Origin: Tuctoria greenei
Taxonomy: Eukaryota > Streptophyta > Magnoliopsida > Poales > Poaceae
Assembly (NCBI GenBank): GCA_036927565.1
Contig: JAYESD010000005.1
Span: forward strand, 90,870,301 to 90,934,300
Direction: 5' to 3'
DNA: 64,000 nt
Shown: piece after piece, positions 21,968 to 33,237 of the stretch
How positions within the stretch are numbered: the first letter of the stretch is position 1
How the letters are laid out: each line of letters starts with the position of its first letter
Position numbers and translations under genes: made by a program
Notes under the pieces: model-generated
What the model was told of the DNA's origin: nothing
What the model saw: the letters and a program-made list of their open reading frames with translations, nothing else
The model's database searches: none

Positions 21968-22179
21968 AAGGTTAATCGGTGAGAGTGCTACCATTACTTT
22001 TCTTTCCGCTGTTATCATCCTATAGTCCAGAAAAAGCCCAAAAAAATACGAGATCTATTTTTTTCCATTATTCCTAGACCATTGTGCCTTTTACTTTCTC
22101 CACTTAGTCAAGACTTGTTGAGTTCATTGTTGCTTTGACGAGTCAAGTTGCTGGTCTTTAGTTTTGCACCACTAGAGTT

Positions 22180-22510
22180 TTGAGTTCGTGTCACATTCGG
22201 TCACCTAGTTCGAGTCAGATTCGTAGTTCGAGTTTGAGTCGGATTACTGGTTTGAGTTTGAATCAGATTGCTACTTCGAGTTTGAGTCGGATTACTAGTT
22301 CGAGTTTGAGTCGGATTACAAGTTCAAATCATATTTCTACTTTGAGTTTGAGTCGGATTGCTAGTTCGAGTTTGAGTCAGATTACGAGTTCAAATCAGAT
22401 TGCTACTTCGAGTTTGAGTCGGATTGCTTGTTCGAGTTTGAGTCTGATTACTAGTTCGAGTTCGAATCAGATTGCTACTTCGAGTTTGAGTCAGATTAGT
22501 AATTTGAGTT
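22180..22510 (+). repeat. 24-bp leader repeat array, CRM-like B
   Basis: About a dozen degenerate units of AGTTCGAGTTTGAGTCGGAT plus TACT. Here the frame encoding the eight-residue Ser/Leu/Arg/Ile repeat stays open from 22180 to 22629, but its only start would be a non-ATG codon. The array differs in length from those of A and C. Confidence 0.8.
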
Positions 22511-22525
22511 TGACAACAAGAAAAA

Positions 22526-22665
22526 GGCAAGTGCAAAATCAAAAGCCGCACAAAAGCCACAAGCAATTAGAGAAGGAAAAAAAAGGCAAGTGCAAAATCA
22601 AAAGCCGCACAAAAGCCACAAGCAATTAGAGAAGAAAAAAAAAGGCAAGTGCAAGATCAAAAGCT
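22526..22665 (+). repeat. 59-bp tandem duplication in the leader of CRM-like B
   Basis: GGCAAGTGCAAAATCAAAAG begins at 22526 and again at 22585. A third, partly diverged copy begins at 22644 (GGCAAGTGCAAGATC). Copies A and C have one fewer unit, so this is an expansion specific to B. Confidence 0.8.
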
Positions 22666-23106
22666 GCATGTGCAAATTTTGTTCTAGGGTCTCCTGATTC
22701 CATCTAGAGAGAGTTTGGGTGACCACCCCAACAAAAAAAACGAAAAAAAAATCAGATTGTTGTTTGGGGTGTTTTTGGTGACGACATTGGTGTCTCGACT
22801 CGCGTCTCTAGTACGGTCTAGACTAAGATCAGCACAGTACTGTCGTAGAATATTTATTCAGCTTGTTGTGATTAACATGGTGAAATTTTGCTCCTTGTGC
22901 TAGTTCAGCCACCTAAAGCCATAGATTGACACCTGCTCTTGATGTTGTTCATTACTTGCTGGTTGCCATCACCTTCTTGCTGAGCTTTGTAAGAACAGGT
23001 AAGAGCTTGATTGAACAGGTTGAGAGTGAGCAAGTTATCTCCACCAGCACCTTTGTAGCTAGGGATAATGTTACCCTTTCATATTGGACTTTTTTTTCTA
23101 CTAACC

Positions 23107-26100
23107 ATGGCAGGAGGAGCAAATACAACTGAAGACGTGCATTCACCTCGCACACGGGGAATTATACAACACTTCGAACGCCAAGTGCGGCTACACACAG
23201 AAGCGCTTGATGAGGATTTTCGAGTTACCAGTGACTGCCTTGGTCAATTGGAAAATATGCAGATCGACACCAACACCAAAATCAGCACGTTGGAGAGTTC
23301 CATTCAAAATTGAACACCACTATTGGAGCCATCCTGCAGCGCCTTGAGGAGAGGGATCGTGGACGCAGCGCAGATGGACAGGTGAGCAATGCTCCTAGTA
23401 TTGTACGTGACAATGAAGATGACTATTCTGCAGATACGGAGATTGGGGAAGATGAGGAAGCTAGGTCACAGCGCCGGCTACAACTCAACCGTCAAGGCAT
23501 AGGTGGACATCGTCGACGTGAGGTACGCAATCATGAAGATACTTTTAACAAGATCAAATTTAAGATACCTCATTTTGATGGTAAATATGACCCTGATGCA
23601 TATATTACTTGGGAGATTTCTGTTGATCAAAAATTTGCATGTCATGAGTTTCCGGAAAACGCAATAGTTAGAGCAGCCACTAGTGAGTTTACTCATTTTG
23701 CTTCTGTTTGGTGGATAGAACATGGCAAGAAAAATCCTAATAACATACCACAAACTTGGGATGCTTTGAAACGGCTCATGCGGGCTAGATTTGTTCCTTC
23801 TTACTATGCACGTGATATGTTAAATAAGTTACAACAATTGAGACAGGGAGCTAAAAGTGTAGAAGAGTATTTTCAGGAATTACAAATGGGTATGTTGTGT
23901 TGTAATTTAGACGAGGATGAGGAACCAGCTACGGCTAGATTTTTGGGTGGTTTAAACCGTGAAATTCAGGACATACTTGCTTATAAAGATTACAATAATG
24001 TTACCCGTTTGTTTCATCTTGCTTGTAAAGCTGAAAGGGAAGTGCAGGGACGACGAGCTAGCTCTAGAACTAATATTTCTGCAGGAAAGACTAGCTCATG
24101 GCAACCACGCACGACTACTCCTTCGACAGGGCGTGCTTCTCCGCCATCTTCTTCACAAAGTCGGGCAGCACCTTCTTCTTCCAGCAACAAGCCACGTGCT
24201 TCTTCCACTAGCTCAGCAGTAAAGACCACCCAAAAGCCCACCGAGAGTGCTTCTTCCGTAGCATCTACTGGACGATCTAGAGACGTTCAATGTCACAAGT
24301 ACAAGGGTTTTGGCCATGTGCAGCGTGACTGCCCAAGCAAACGTGTTCTAATTGTTAAAGATGATGGTGAGTACTCATCTGCTAGCGATTTTGATGACGA
24401 TACATGTGTTTTGCTTGCAGCTGACTATGCAGGTAGCGATGAACATCAAGAAGAGCATATTGGTGCAGAAGATGCAGCGCGCTATGATAGTCTCATTGTG
24501 CAGCGTGTGCTTAGTGCACAAATGGAGAAAGCGGAACTAAATCAAAGGCACACATTATTCCAAACAAAGTGTGTCATCAAAGAGCGATCTTGCCGCATGA
24601 TCATTGATGGAGGTAGCTGCAACAACTTGGCCAGCAGTGACATGGTGACCAAGCTGGCACTAAGCACCAAACCGCACCCACATCCCTATTACATTCAATG
24701 GTTAAACAACAGCGGTAAGGCAAAGGTAACTAGACTTGTGCGAATCAATTTTACTATTGGATCATATAAGGATGTCGTTGAATGTGATGTTGTGCCTATG
24801 CAAGCTTGTAATATTCTGCTAGGAAGACCTTGGCAATTTGATAGAGATTCTATGCATCATGGTAGATCAAATCAGTATTCTTTTCTTTACCACGATAAAA
24901 AAATTGTGTTGCATCCTATGTCTCCTGAAGCTATTGTGCAAGATGATGTTGCTAGAGCTAGGAAAACTAAATATCAGGACCATGCTAACATTGAGAACAA
25001 TAACAATGCCAAATCCGTGTTTATAAGAAAAATGAGATATCTCTGAAGAGAAAATGCTTGTTTGCTACGAAATCTGATATTAATGAACTGATTGCTTCCA
25101 CCTCTATTGCCTATGCTTTGGTATGCAAAGATGCTTTGATTTCCCTTTACGATGTGCAACATTCTTTGCCTCCTGGTGTTGCTAACATTTTGCAGGAATA
25201 TTCTGATGTGTTTCCAAGTGAAATACCACCAGGACTACCACCACTTTGAGGGATTGAGCACCAGATTGACCTCATTCCCGGTGCTTCATTGCCCAACCGT
25301 GCACCATATAGGACAAATCCAGAAGAAACAAAGGAGATTCAGCGCCAAGTACAAGAACTACTTGACAAAGGTTATGTACGTGAGTCTCTTAGTCCTTGTG
25401 CTGTTCCAGTTATTCTAGTACCTAAAATGGATGGATCATGGCGTATGTGTGGGGATTGTAGAGCAATCAACAATATAACCATTCGATATCGTCATCCTAT
25501 TCCACGCTTAGATGATATGCTTGATGAATTGAGTGGTGCTGTTGTGTTCTCAAAAGTTGATTTGCGTAGTGGTTATCACCAAATTCGCATGAAACTAGGA
25601 GATGAATGGAAAACTGCTTTCAAAACTAAGTTCGGTTTATATGAGTGGTTAGTCATGCCTTTTGGGTTAACTAATGCACCTAGCACCTTCATGAGATTAA
25701 AGAACGAGGTTTTGCGTGCATTCATTGGAAAATTTGTTGTTGTGTATTTTGATGATATATTGATTTATAGCAAATCCATGGATGAACATCTTGATCACTT
25801 ACGTGCTGTTTTTAATGCTTTGCGTGAGGCACGATTATTTGGTAATCTTGAGAAGTGCACCTTTTGCACGGATCGAGTCTCTTTCCTTGGCTATGTTGTT
25901 ACTCCATAGGGAATTGAAGTTGATCAAGTCAAGGTAGAGGCTATTCAGGGGTGGCCTGTACCAAAGACCATCACACAGGTGCGGAGCTTTCTAGGGCTGG
26001 CTGGGTTCTATCGTTGCTTTGTGAAGGATTTCAGCACCATTGCTGCTCCATTGAATGACCTTACGAAGAAGGGGGTGCCTTTTTCTTGGGGCACCACACA

Positions 26101-28060
26101 AGATAACGCCTTTACCATACTGAAAGATAAGTTGACGCATGCACCTCTTCTCCAACTTCCTGATTTTTCTAAGACTTTTGAGCTTGAATGTGATGCTAGT
26201 GGGATTGGATTGGGTGGTGTTTTATTACAAGAAGGAAAACCTGTTGCATATTTTAGTGAGAAAATGAGTGGGCCTGTTCTAAATTATTCTACCTATGATA
26301 AGGAATTACATGCTCTTGTACGAACTTTAGAAACATGGCAGCATTATTTGTGGCCCAAAGAATTTGTTATCCATTCTGATCATGAATCACTAAAGCATAT
26401 TAGGAGTCAAGGGAAACTAAACCGTAGGCATGCTAAGTGGATGGAATTTATTAAGTCTTTTCCTTATGTCATTAAACACAAAAAGGGAAAGGATAATGTT
26501 ATTTCTGATGCTTTATCTAGACGTTATACTCTTCTATCTCAACTTGACTTTAAAATTTTTGGATTAGAAACGATTAAAGATCAATATGAACATGATGCTG
26601 ATTTCAAAGATGTATTGCTGAAATGTAAAGACGGAAAAACATTGAATAAATTTGTCCTCAATGATGGCTATGTTTTTAGAGCTAACAAGTTATGCATTCC
26701 AGCTAGCTCCGTTTGTTTGTTGTTGTTACAGGAAGCGCATGGAGGCGGGCTGATGGGGCACTTTGGAGTGAAAAAGACGGAGGACATACTTGCTGGTCAT
26801 TTCTTTTGGCCAAGGATGAGGCGAGACGTGGAGCGCTTTGTTGCTCGCTGCACGACATGTCAAAAAGCTAAGTCACGACTTAATCCACATGGTTTGTACA
26901 TGCCTCTTCCTGTTCCTAGCATGCCTTGGGAGGATATTTCTATGGACTTTGTTTTAGGACTGCCTAGAACAAAGAAGGGGAGGGATAGCATCTTTGTTGT
27001 TGTGGATAGATTTTCTAAAATGGCACACTTCATACCTTGTCGTAAAAGTGATGATGCTACACATGTTGCTGATTTGTTTTTCCGAGATATTGTTAGATTG
27101 CATGGTGTGCCAAACACAATAGTTTCAGATCGTGATGCTAAGTTTCTTAGCCATTTTTGGAGAACGTTATGGGCAAAATTGGGGACTAAGCTTTTATTTT
27201 CAACTACTTGTCATCCCCAAACTGATGGTCAAACTGAGGTTGTGAATAGAAGTTTATCTACCATGCTTAGGGCTGTTTTGAAAAAGAATATAAAAATGTG
27301 GGAAGAGTGTTTGCCTCATATTGAGTTTGCTTATAATCGTTCCCTACATTCTAGTACTAAGAAATGCCCTTTTGAGATTGTTTATGGATTTGTACCCCGT
27401 GCTCCTATTGATTTATTACCTCTTCCTTCAATGGAACGAGTGAATTTTGATGCTAAACATCGTGCTGAATTGATCTTAAAATTGCATGAAACCACTAAGA
27501 AGAATATAGAGTGCATGAATGCCAAGTATAAACATGCTGGTAGTAGGGGAAAGAAAACTATCACTTTTGAACCTGGTGATTTAGTTTGGTTATATTTGCG
27601 AAAGGATAGGTTTCCTGATTTGAGAAAGTATAAATTGTTACCTCGAGCTGATGGTCCATTCAAAGTTTTAGAAAGAATTAATGATAATGCATATAAACTC
27701 GAGTTGCCTGCGAATTTTGGGGTTAGTCCCACATTTAACATTGCAGATTTGAAGCCATATTTGGGAGAAGAAGATGAGCTTGAGTCGCGGACGACTCAAA
27801 TGCAAGAAGGGGAGGATGATGAGGACATCAACACCCTCGATACATCCACACCAACTCAGCTACAGGTTTCTGGTCCGATCACTCGCGCTCGTGCACGTCA
27901 ACTAAACTATGAGGTGAACTCGTTCTTGGCCTTATGTCCATCTTATCTAGACCGTGGAACTACGTGCTTTCTTGTTTTGCTTAGGAACAATGGAGAGGAG
28001 CCAATGGGAAGGGAATTCGCGCGGACAGGATTTGGACAGCAGAACAGCACCAACTTGTGA
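23107..28060 (+). pseudogene. gag-pol polyprotein of CRM-like B (four lesions)
   Basis: The start is ATG 23107 in ACCATGGCAGG. Domain order: gag, zinc knuckle (24292-24333), protease IIDGGSCNNLAS, reverse transcriptase (GSWRMCGDCRAINN, YFDDILIYS at 25749-25775), RNase H (ECDASGIGLGG), integrase (HHCC finger near 26750-26870, then D, D, E) and GPFKVLE. The frame then continues into the 3' LTR, adding about 80 codons with GPITRARARQLNYEVNSFL, and stops at 28058-28060. Lesions are one-base deletions near 23310 and 25022, TGA at 25247 and TAG at 25907. The knuckle reads CHKYKGFGHVQRDC, so its second Cys is lost. Gag would form particles and pol would copy and integrate the element; none of this is possible from this copy. 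Confidence 0.9.
27804..27816 (+). other. Polypurine tract of CRM-like B
   Basis: AAGAAGGGGAGGA directly before the 3' LTR start TGATGAGG. It lies inside the gag-pol reading frame, because the frame continues into the LTR. The same tract precedes the 3' LTR of copy C (37936-37948). Confidence 0.75.
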
Positions 28061-28686
28061 CGGCCACCACGATTTCATACGGACTCCGATCTGGGCGTTC
28101 AAGTACTTCCTGGAAAGATTATCAAGTCTACTTTCAAACGGATCTGGCCTCATGTCCATATCTATTCGGAGTCGGCCGCAATAGTTATTTTAATACCAAG
28201 ACCTTTTTCTGTCCAGGGTGCTGCATCACCAAAATTGGGCCCATGGCCCATGTATCGTTTGGAGTCCATTAGGGACTCGTGATTAGGGTTTCTCATGACC
28301 CTAGGGAGGTAATAAATAGTAGCAGCCGCCCTCATTAGCTGGAGGGGTTTTTGTTTATTCGTAAGTTAGCTTCTGCTGCTTCCTTGTACACGCGCGTGTC
28401 GACTAGATCGCCCGTCTACTTGTATCCAGAACCCCACTTTAGATTGATTCAACAGATAAGTGCTTGTTCTTCTTGTTCTTGCGTGTTCTTCGATTGCTTG
28501 CAGGAACAAAGGCCCTCGTGGTCAGGTTGATTGTGCGCCAGCAAGATCAATACAACTTCGGAGTCGATGTACCGATCTCTAAGGATCATCGTCTTGGGGA
28601 CGGTGTAGTCGGATCGCCAACGTCTTCTCCTCCGCAAATCGAACCCTCCTATTCTCATCAAAAGATCAGGAACCAAGATCCTATCA
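27817..28686 (+). mobile_element. 3' LTR of CRM-like B
   Basis: 870 bp, TGATGAGGAC...CCTATCA. The first 244 bp are coding (tail of gag-pol). It is followed by the target duplication AGATC. Confidence 0.9.
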
Positions 28687-28691
28687 AGATC
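28687..28691. other. Target site duplication AGATC (right) of CRM-like B
   Basis: An exact copy of 21081-21085. The interrupted ORF resumes in frame here (EGRKLVEKVASHVLVCYW). Confidence 0.9.
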
Positions 28692-28931
28692 GAAGGGAGG
28701 AAATTAGTAGAGAAGGTGGCCTCCCATGTATTGGTGTGCTACTGGAGCTAGTATCCACAAATCCCTCTCGCTTCTGCGTTCAGGCAGGAATGAGGCTGGT
28801 GGCAACTAGGTCGAGCGCCTTTGTATCCGGGGCTTACCCCTTTGTAGAAAATATTTAATGAATTTGAATTCATGTCCAATTTCTTGGCTTGTCTTGTGCT
28901 TCTCCATTTGTCCATCCGGGTTCTTAGCAGT
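28692..28931 (+). pseudogene. Transposase_28-like ORF, right end
   Basis: The reading frame EGRKLVEKVASHVLVCYWS continues the coiled-coil ORF interrupted by CRM-like B and ends in a stop at 28749-28751. Some remaining similarity to the family tail (RSGRNEAGG) appears just after in another frame. The stretch then becomes non-coding until the probable LTR at 28932. Confidence 0.5.
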
Positions 28932-29297
28932 GTAAGGACCCGAAAAAACTGTTGACTTCCTCAGTTTTTTAGGAACCAACAGTCGCACACTTGACATAGT
29001 CGATTTGCGCTGTTTGATGTCCTACCTAAGGGACCACTTAGAGGCCCCCTGGTAGGTGTGGCCAACTGGTTGGGCAGGCCTACCACTCGATCACTGAATG
29101 TCATCGACGGCCCCCCAGCGGAGCGCGGGAGCTTGAGTAGTTGATGCCGGCGGGCCCCTGGGGAGCGTCAGACTTTAGAGGTTGACGCTAGCAGGCCCCC
29201 TGGGGGGGGGGTGCTAGGCTTGATTTGAAATGCATAATCGTCGTTGAAGAAGTCTTTGGAGGCGATGTCGACAAGGCAGCTGCCGAGCCAGGCGGCG

Positions 29298-29991
29298 CCC
29301 ACCCTCAACATTAAGAAACATCGACGGCCGGGCCCCTGGGAGGTGCTAGAGCTGGATGCTCTAGCGCCGCCCACCATCAACATGTAGAAACATCGATGGC
29401 GGGCCCCTTGGGAGGTGTCGGGTCTAGCTGCTCCGGCATTGCCCACCATCAATGTGTTAGAAACGTCGATGGCGGGCCTCCTGGGATGTGCGGGAGCTTG
29501 ATGTTCGGGCCCGCCCACTATCAACGTGTAGAAACATCGTTGGCAGAGCCCCTGGGAAGTGCCGAAGCTGGATGCTCCGGCATTGCCCACTCTCAACGTG
29601 TTAGAAACGTCGATGGCGAGCCCCTTGGGAGGTGCCGGAGCTGGATGCTTCGGCGTCACCCAGAATCAACGTGGAGAAACATCGACGGCGGGCCACTTGG
29701 TAGGTACCGGAGCTGGCTGCTCTGGTGTCGCTCACCAACATCATTTAGAAATGTCAATGGCGGGCCCCTGGCATACAGGAAACTAAGAGAAACCTCATTA
29801 GAAACAAGAGCAAAATGGGAGAGTGTACTCACAAATCGGTTCCTGTTGCCATTATCAACGCGTACACACATCGACGACGGGTCCATTGGGAGGTGCTGGA
29901 GCTGGCTACTCCGGCGTCGCACACCATCAACGTGTTAGAAACATCGATGGCGGGCCCCTTGGAAGGTGTCAGACCTGGATGCTTTGCCATC
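29298..29991. repeat. 72-bp minisatellite, about nine units
   Basis: Units beginning CCCACCATCAACGTGTAGAA start at 29298, 29370, 29442, 29514, 29586, 29659 and 29731; after an insertion, further units start at 29848 and 29920. Each has a half like CATCGATGGCGGGCCCCTTG and a half like GGAGCTGGATGCTCCGG, the latter weakly palindromic. Spacing is 72 bp (once 73). Long frames on both strands (for example 29168-29659 minus) are a by-product of the 24-codon period, not genes. Confidence 0.9.
29774..29847. other. Insertion breaking the 72-bp array
   Basis: Between the unit starting at 29731 and the one at 29848 the array is interrupted by AT-rich sequence (CATACAGGAAACTAAGAG and onward to about 29847) not found in other units. 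Its origin is not recognised. Confidence 0.5.
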
Positions 29992-30746
29992 TCCTGCTAT
30001 CAGCACTGCTACTGATAGTGCTTGAACCAACCTGCCTTGTATGTCCTGCACACATGACAGAGCAGGGATAACTTTGCTTGCTAGTTACCTCTCTTTTCCC
30101 TTTAGTTTCATTACGCCTTGCGATCTTGGTTGGTACACGGGGCCTGGGTAATTCGGTGTGTTAGAGCCCGGGATCCGACTCCCGCCTTACCCAGGGTGTG
30201 AGTCTTCTGGCCCTAAGTACTTAGCCGTAGTGCTGGGAGGCAGAGTGTGCATGCTTAGGATATAGGACCAGACTAAGCAGGCTACACACCCTGGACCTTC
30301 GGCTCGGCATAGGACTTTTGTGGGAGACCATCTGACGCCACAGGACCCCAGTAAATGGGACAACTGTGAGATTCTGAAACACATTGCAGATACCTCAAAC
30401 AAGTCCGCCTGCGGTAGGATTTCATAACTCCACCAGGGCGATACATAGAGAAAAAATGACCGAGCATATGAAGATGATATGCGAAAATGAGCATAGTTTG
30501 ATGATCATAAAATTAATGGGTAATTAGATGAACATAAAAGAAACACGGGGAAAGAAAGTGATTTTTTCAAATTGTCATTCATAGGAGGAGATATGGTTTA
30601 CAAAAAGGCAACGTCCCGATCCAGATGACAATGGAGGCAGAATGTACAGGCTTAGGGTACTGGACTAGATTAAGCAAACTAAACACTCTGGACCTGACCC
30701 TCTCAGAGCTTGGTCGTCCTGAGCACTGCTATTCGTCTCCATGACA

Positions 30747-31338
30747 CCCTTACACTACCCTACCATTATGCTAGGGGTAAACTTACGGAGGTACTCTATG
30801 TTCCAAGGGTATTTGTGATGGTTGCCAGACAAACATGTCAACATTGGCCCGCAGGAAGGCAACGAGCAGATATTCCTATTTGCTTCCTAGACTCCCCACT
30901 ATGCGGGTGATATAGATGGCATCAGAACCGGTCTGGACAACTTTGACGGGGACGTCGTTGCTGTCGATGGGCTGCACACGGGATGCAATGGCTGAGTCGT
31001 GCTAGCGCGAGCTCGGCGGAGGCTGACTTGGAGCAGCGCTACCTAGGGCGGATGCTGGAGCTGCTGCTAGTTCTTGGAGCTTCTCCAGGGCTGACTACGC
31101 GGCAGTGCAGTATCCATCGATCTTCAAGATGACAGAGGAAGTTTGCATCCTTCAAGACGAGGCAGCCATAGTGGGCTACTACCATGAATCGGTATAGGGT
31201 GGGCCTGCGGAGGATGTTGTTGAAGGGGAGGCTGACATCCGCGATGTCGAAAAGGATGTTCTCCGTCCTGAAGTTCTCGAGTGTCTCGAAGGTCACCCAG
31301 AGGTGGCTGTTGCCATACAGGATGATGTTACCCAGTCC
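30747..31338 (-). pseudogene. Tat-like Ty3/gypsy element 1: end of protease and start of pol
   Basis: Minus strand. At 31330-31160 the frame shows the second half of the protease (SHLWVTFETLENFRTENILF, then FNNILRRPTLYRFMVVAHYG), which lines up with the plus-strand Tat-like protease at 49190-49350. Lower down, 30960-30790 reads KVVQTGSDAIYITR and FLRANVDMFVWQPSQIP. The latter is the conserved stretch just ahead of reverse transcriptase in Tat elements. The RT itself is missing, lost at about 30747-30780. The protease is split from its catalytic half (38822-39000) by CRM-like C. Confidence 0.65.
31334..31338. other. Target site duplication AGTCC (left) of CRM-like C
   Basis: AGTCC here and GGTCC at 38817-38821 flank copy C. 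The single difference is an A/G transition, as is the difference in the first bases of this LTR (TGGTGAGG instead of TGATGAGG). Confidence 0.75.
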
Positions 31339-32205
31339 TGGTGAGGACATCAACACCCTCAATACATTTACACCAACTCAGCTACCGGTTTTTGGTCCGA
31401 TCACTCGCGCTCGTGCACGTCAACTAAACTATGAGGTGAACTCGTTCTTGGACTTATGTCCATCTTATCTAGACCGTGGAACTACGTGCTTTCTTGTTTT
31501 GCTTAGGAACAATGGAGAGGAGCCAATGGGAAGGGAATCCGAGCGGACGAGACTTGGACAGCAAAACAGTACCAACTTGTGACGGCCACCACTACTTCAT
31601 ACAGACTCCGATATGGGCGTTCAAGTACTTCCTTGACAGATTGTCAAGTATACTTTCAAACGGATCTGGCCTCATGTCCATATCTATTCGGAGTCGGCCG
31701 CAATCATTATTTTAATACCAAGACCTTTTCTGTCCATGGTGCTGCATCACCAAAATTGGGCCCATGGCCCATGTATCGTTTGGAGTCCATTAGGGACTCG
31801 TGATTAGGGTTTCTCACGACCCTAGGGAGGTAATAAATAGTAGCCGCCACCCTCATTAGCTTGTGGGTTTTGTTTATTTGTAAGTTGGCTTCTGCTGCTT
31901 CCTTGTACATACGCGTGTCGACTAGATCGCCTGTCTACTTGTATCCAGAACCCCACTTCAGATTGATTCAACTGATAAGTGCTTGTTCTGCTTGTCCTTG
32001 CGTGTTCTTCGATTGCTTGCAGGAACAAAGGCCCTCATGGTCAGGTTGATTGTGCGCCAGCAAGATCAATACAACTTCGGAGTCGGTGTACCGATCGCTA
32101 AGGTGCATCATCTTGGGGACGGTGTAGTCGTATCGCCAACGTCTTCTCCTCCACAAATCGAATCCTCCTATTCTCATCGAAAGATCGGGAACCAAGATCC
32201 TATCA
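31339..32205 (+). mobile_element. 5' LTR of CRM-like C
   Basis: It begins TGGTGAGGACATC (second A of TGATGAGG changed to G) and ends CCTATCA. It is 867 bp and homologous throughout to the LTRs of A and B. Confidence 0.85.
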
Positions 32206-32207
32206 AG

Positions 32208-32220
32208 TGGTAATCAGAGC
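32208..32220 (+). other. Primer binding site (tRNA-iMet type), CRM-like C
   Basis: TGGTAATCAGAGC two bases after the LTR, identical to copies A and B. Confidence 0.75.
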
Positions 32221-32444
32221 AAGGTTAATCGGTGAGAGTGCTACCATTACTTTTCTTTCCGCTGTTATCGTCCTATAGTCCAGAAAAATCACCGAAAAAT
32301 ACCAGAGCTGTTTTTTTTCCATTATTCCTAGACCATTGTGCCTTTTACTTTCTCTACTTAGTCAAGACTTGTTGAGTTCATGGTTGCTTCGACGAGTCAA
32401 GTTGCTGGTCTTTAGTTTTGCACCACTAGAGTTTTGAGTTCGTG

Positions 32445-32700
32445 TCACATTCGGTCACCTAGTTCGAGTCAGATTCGTAGTTTGAGTTTGCGTCGGATTA
32501 CTAGTTTGAGTTTGAATCAGATTGCTACTTCGAATTTGAGTCGGATTGCTAGTTCAAGTTTGAGTCAGATTACGAGTTCAAATCAGATTGCTACTTCGAG
32601 TTTGAGTCGGATTGCTAGTTCGAGTTTGAGTCAGATTACTAGTTCGAGTTCGAATCAGATTGATACTTTGAGTTTGAGTCAGATTAGTAATATGAGTTTG
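32445..32700 (+). repeat. 24-bp leader repeat array, CRM-like C
   Basis: The same unit as in A and B but fewer copies (roughly nine or ten). The eight-residue repeat frame is open here as well (32434-32814), again without an ATG. Confidence 0.8.
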
Positions 32701-33237
32701 ACAACAAGAAAAATGCAAGTGCAAAATGAAAAGCCGCACAAAAGCCACAAGAAATTAGAGAAGAAAAAAAGGCAAGTGCAAGATCAAAAGCCGCATGTGC
32801 AAATTTTGTTCTAGGGTCTCCTGATTCCATCTAGAGAGAGTTTGGGTGACCACCCCAACAAAAGAAAAACGAAAAAAATCAGATTGTTGTTTGGGGTGTT
32901 TTTGGTGACGGCATTGGTGTCTCGGCTCGCGTCTCTAGTACAGTCTAGACTAAGATCGGCACAGTACTATCGTAGAACATTTATTCAGCTTGTTGTGATT
33001 AACGTGGTGAACGTTTGCTCCTTGTGCTAGTTCAGCCACCTAAAGCCATAGATTGGCACCTGCTCTTGAAGTTGTTCATTACTTGCTGGTTGCCATCACC
33101 TTCTTGCTGAGCTTGGTAAGAACAGGTAAGAGCTTGATTGAACAGGTTGAGAGTGAGCGAGTTATCTCCACCAGCACCTTTGTAGCTAGGGATAACATTA
33201 CCCTTTAATATTGGATTGTTCTTTTTTTCTACTAACC

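Larger units (their letters stand above)
21086..28686 (+). mobile_element. CRM-like chromovirus copy B, full-length insertion
   Basis: A 7.6 kb element, the most complete of the three. Both LTRs are whole (867 and 870 bp), and the primer site, leader repeats, gag-pol frame and polypurine tract AAGAAGGGGAGGA (27804-27816) are present. It is flanked by AGATC on both sides and sits inside the Transposase_28-like ORF. It has fewer lesions than A or C: two one-base deletions and two stops, plus a lost zinc-knuckle cysteine. It was probably the last of the three to insert, though LTR divergence would need to be counted to say so. Confidence 0.9.
28932..30746 (+). mobile_element. Probable 3' LTR of the Transposase_28-type gypsy element
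   Basis: TGTAAGGACCCGAAAAAAC at 28932 looks like an LTR start, and CCATGACA at 30739-30746 is a possible end, just before minus-strand Tat-like pol sequence. The stretch has no protein match. It contains a 72-bp minisatellite (29298-29991) and a GC-rich segment (30130-30430). No second copy is in the window to confirm the ends, so the boundaries are estimates. Confidence 0.35.

Noticed and set aside
22180..22629. Serine-rich repeat protein gene in the CRM-like leader
   Set aside because: No ATG start, broken by a stop in copy A, and its openness follows from the 24-bp period. Kept as a repeat and as a hypothesis only.
29168..29659. Long minus-strand open frame (about 160 codons) with repeated sequence
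   Set aside because: It is created by the 72-bp minisatellite, whose length is a multiple of three. Open frames appear on both strands, and composition and period explain it.
29298..29991. CRISPR-like array of regularly spaced repeats
   Set aside because: Repeats are contiguous 72-bp units that vary along their whole length, with no constant repeat and unique spacers, and the genome is a plant's.
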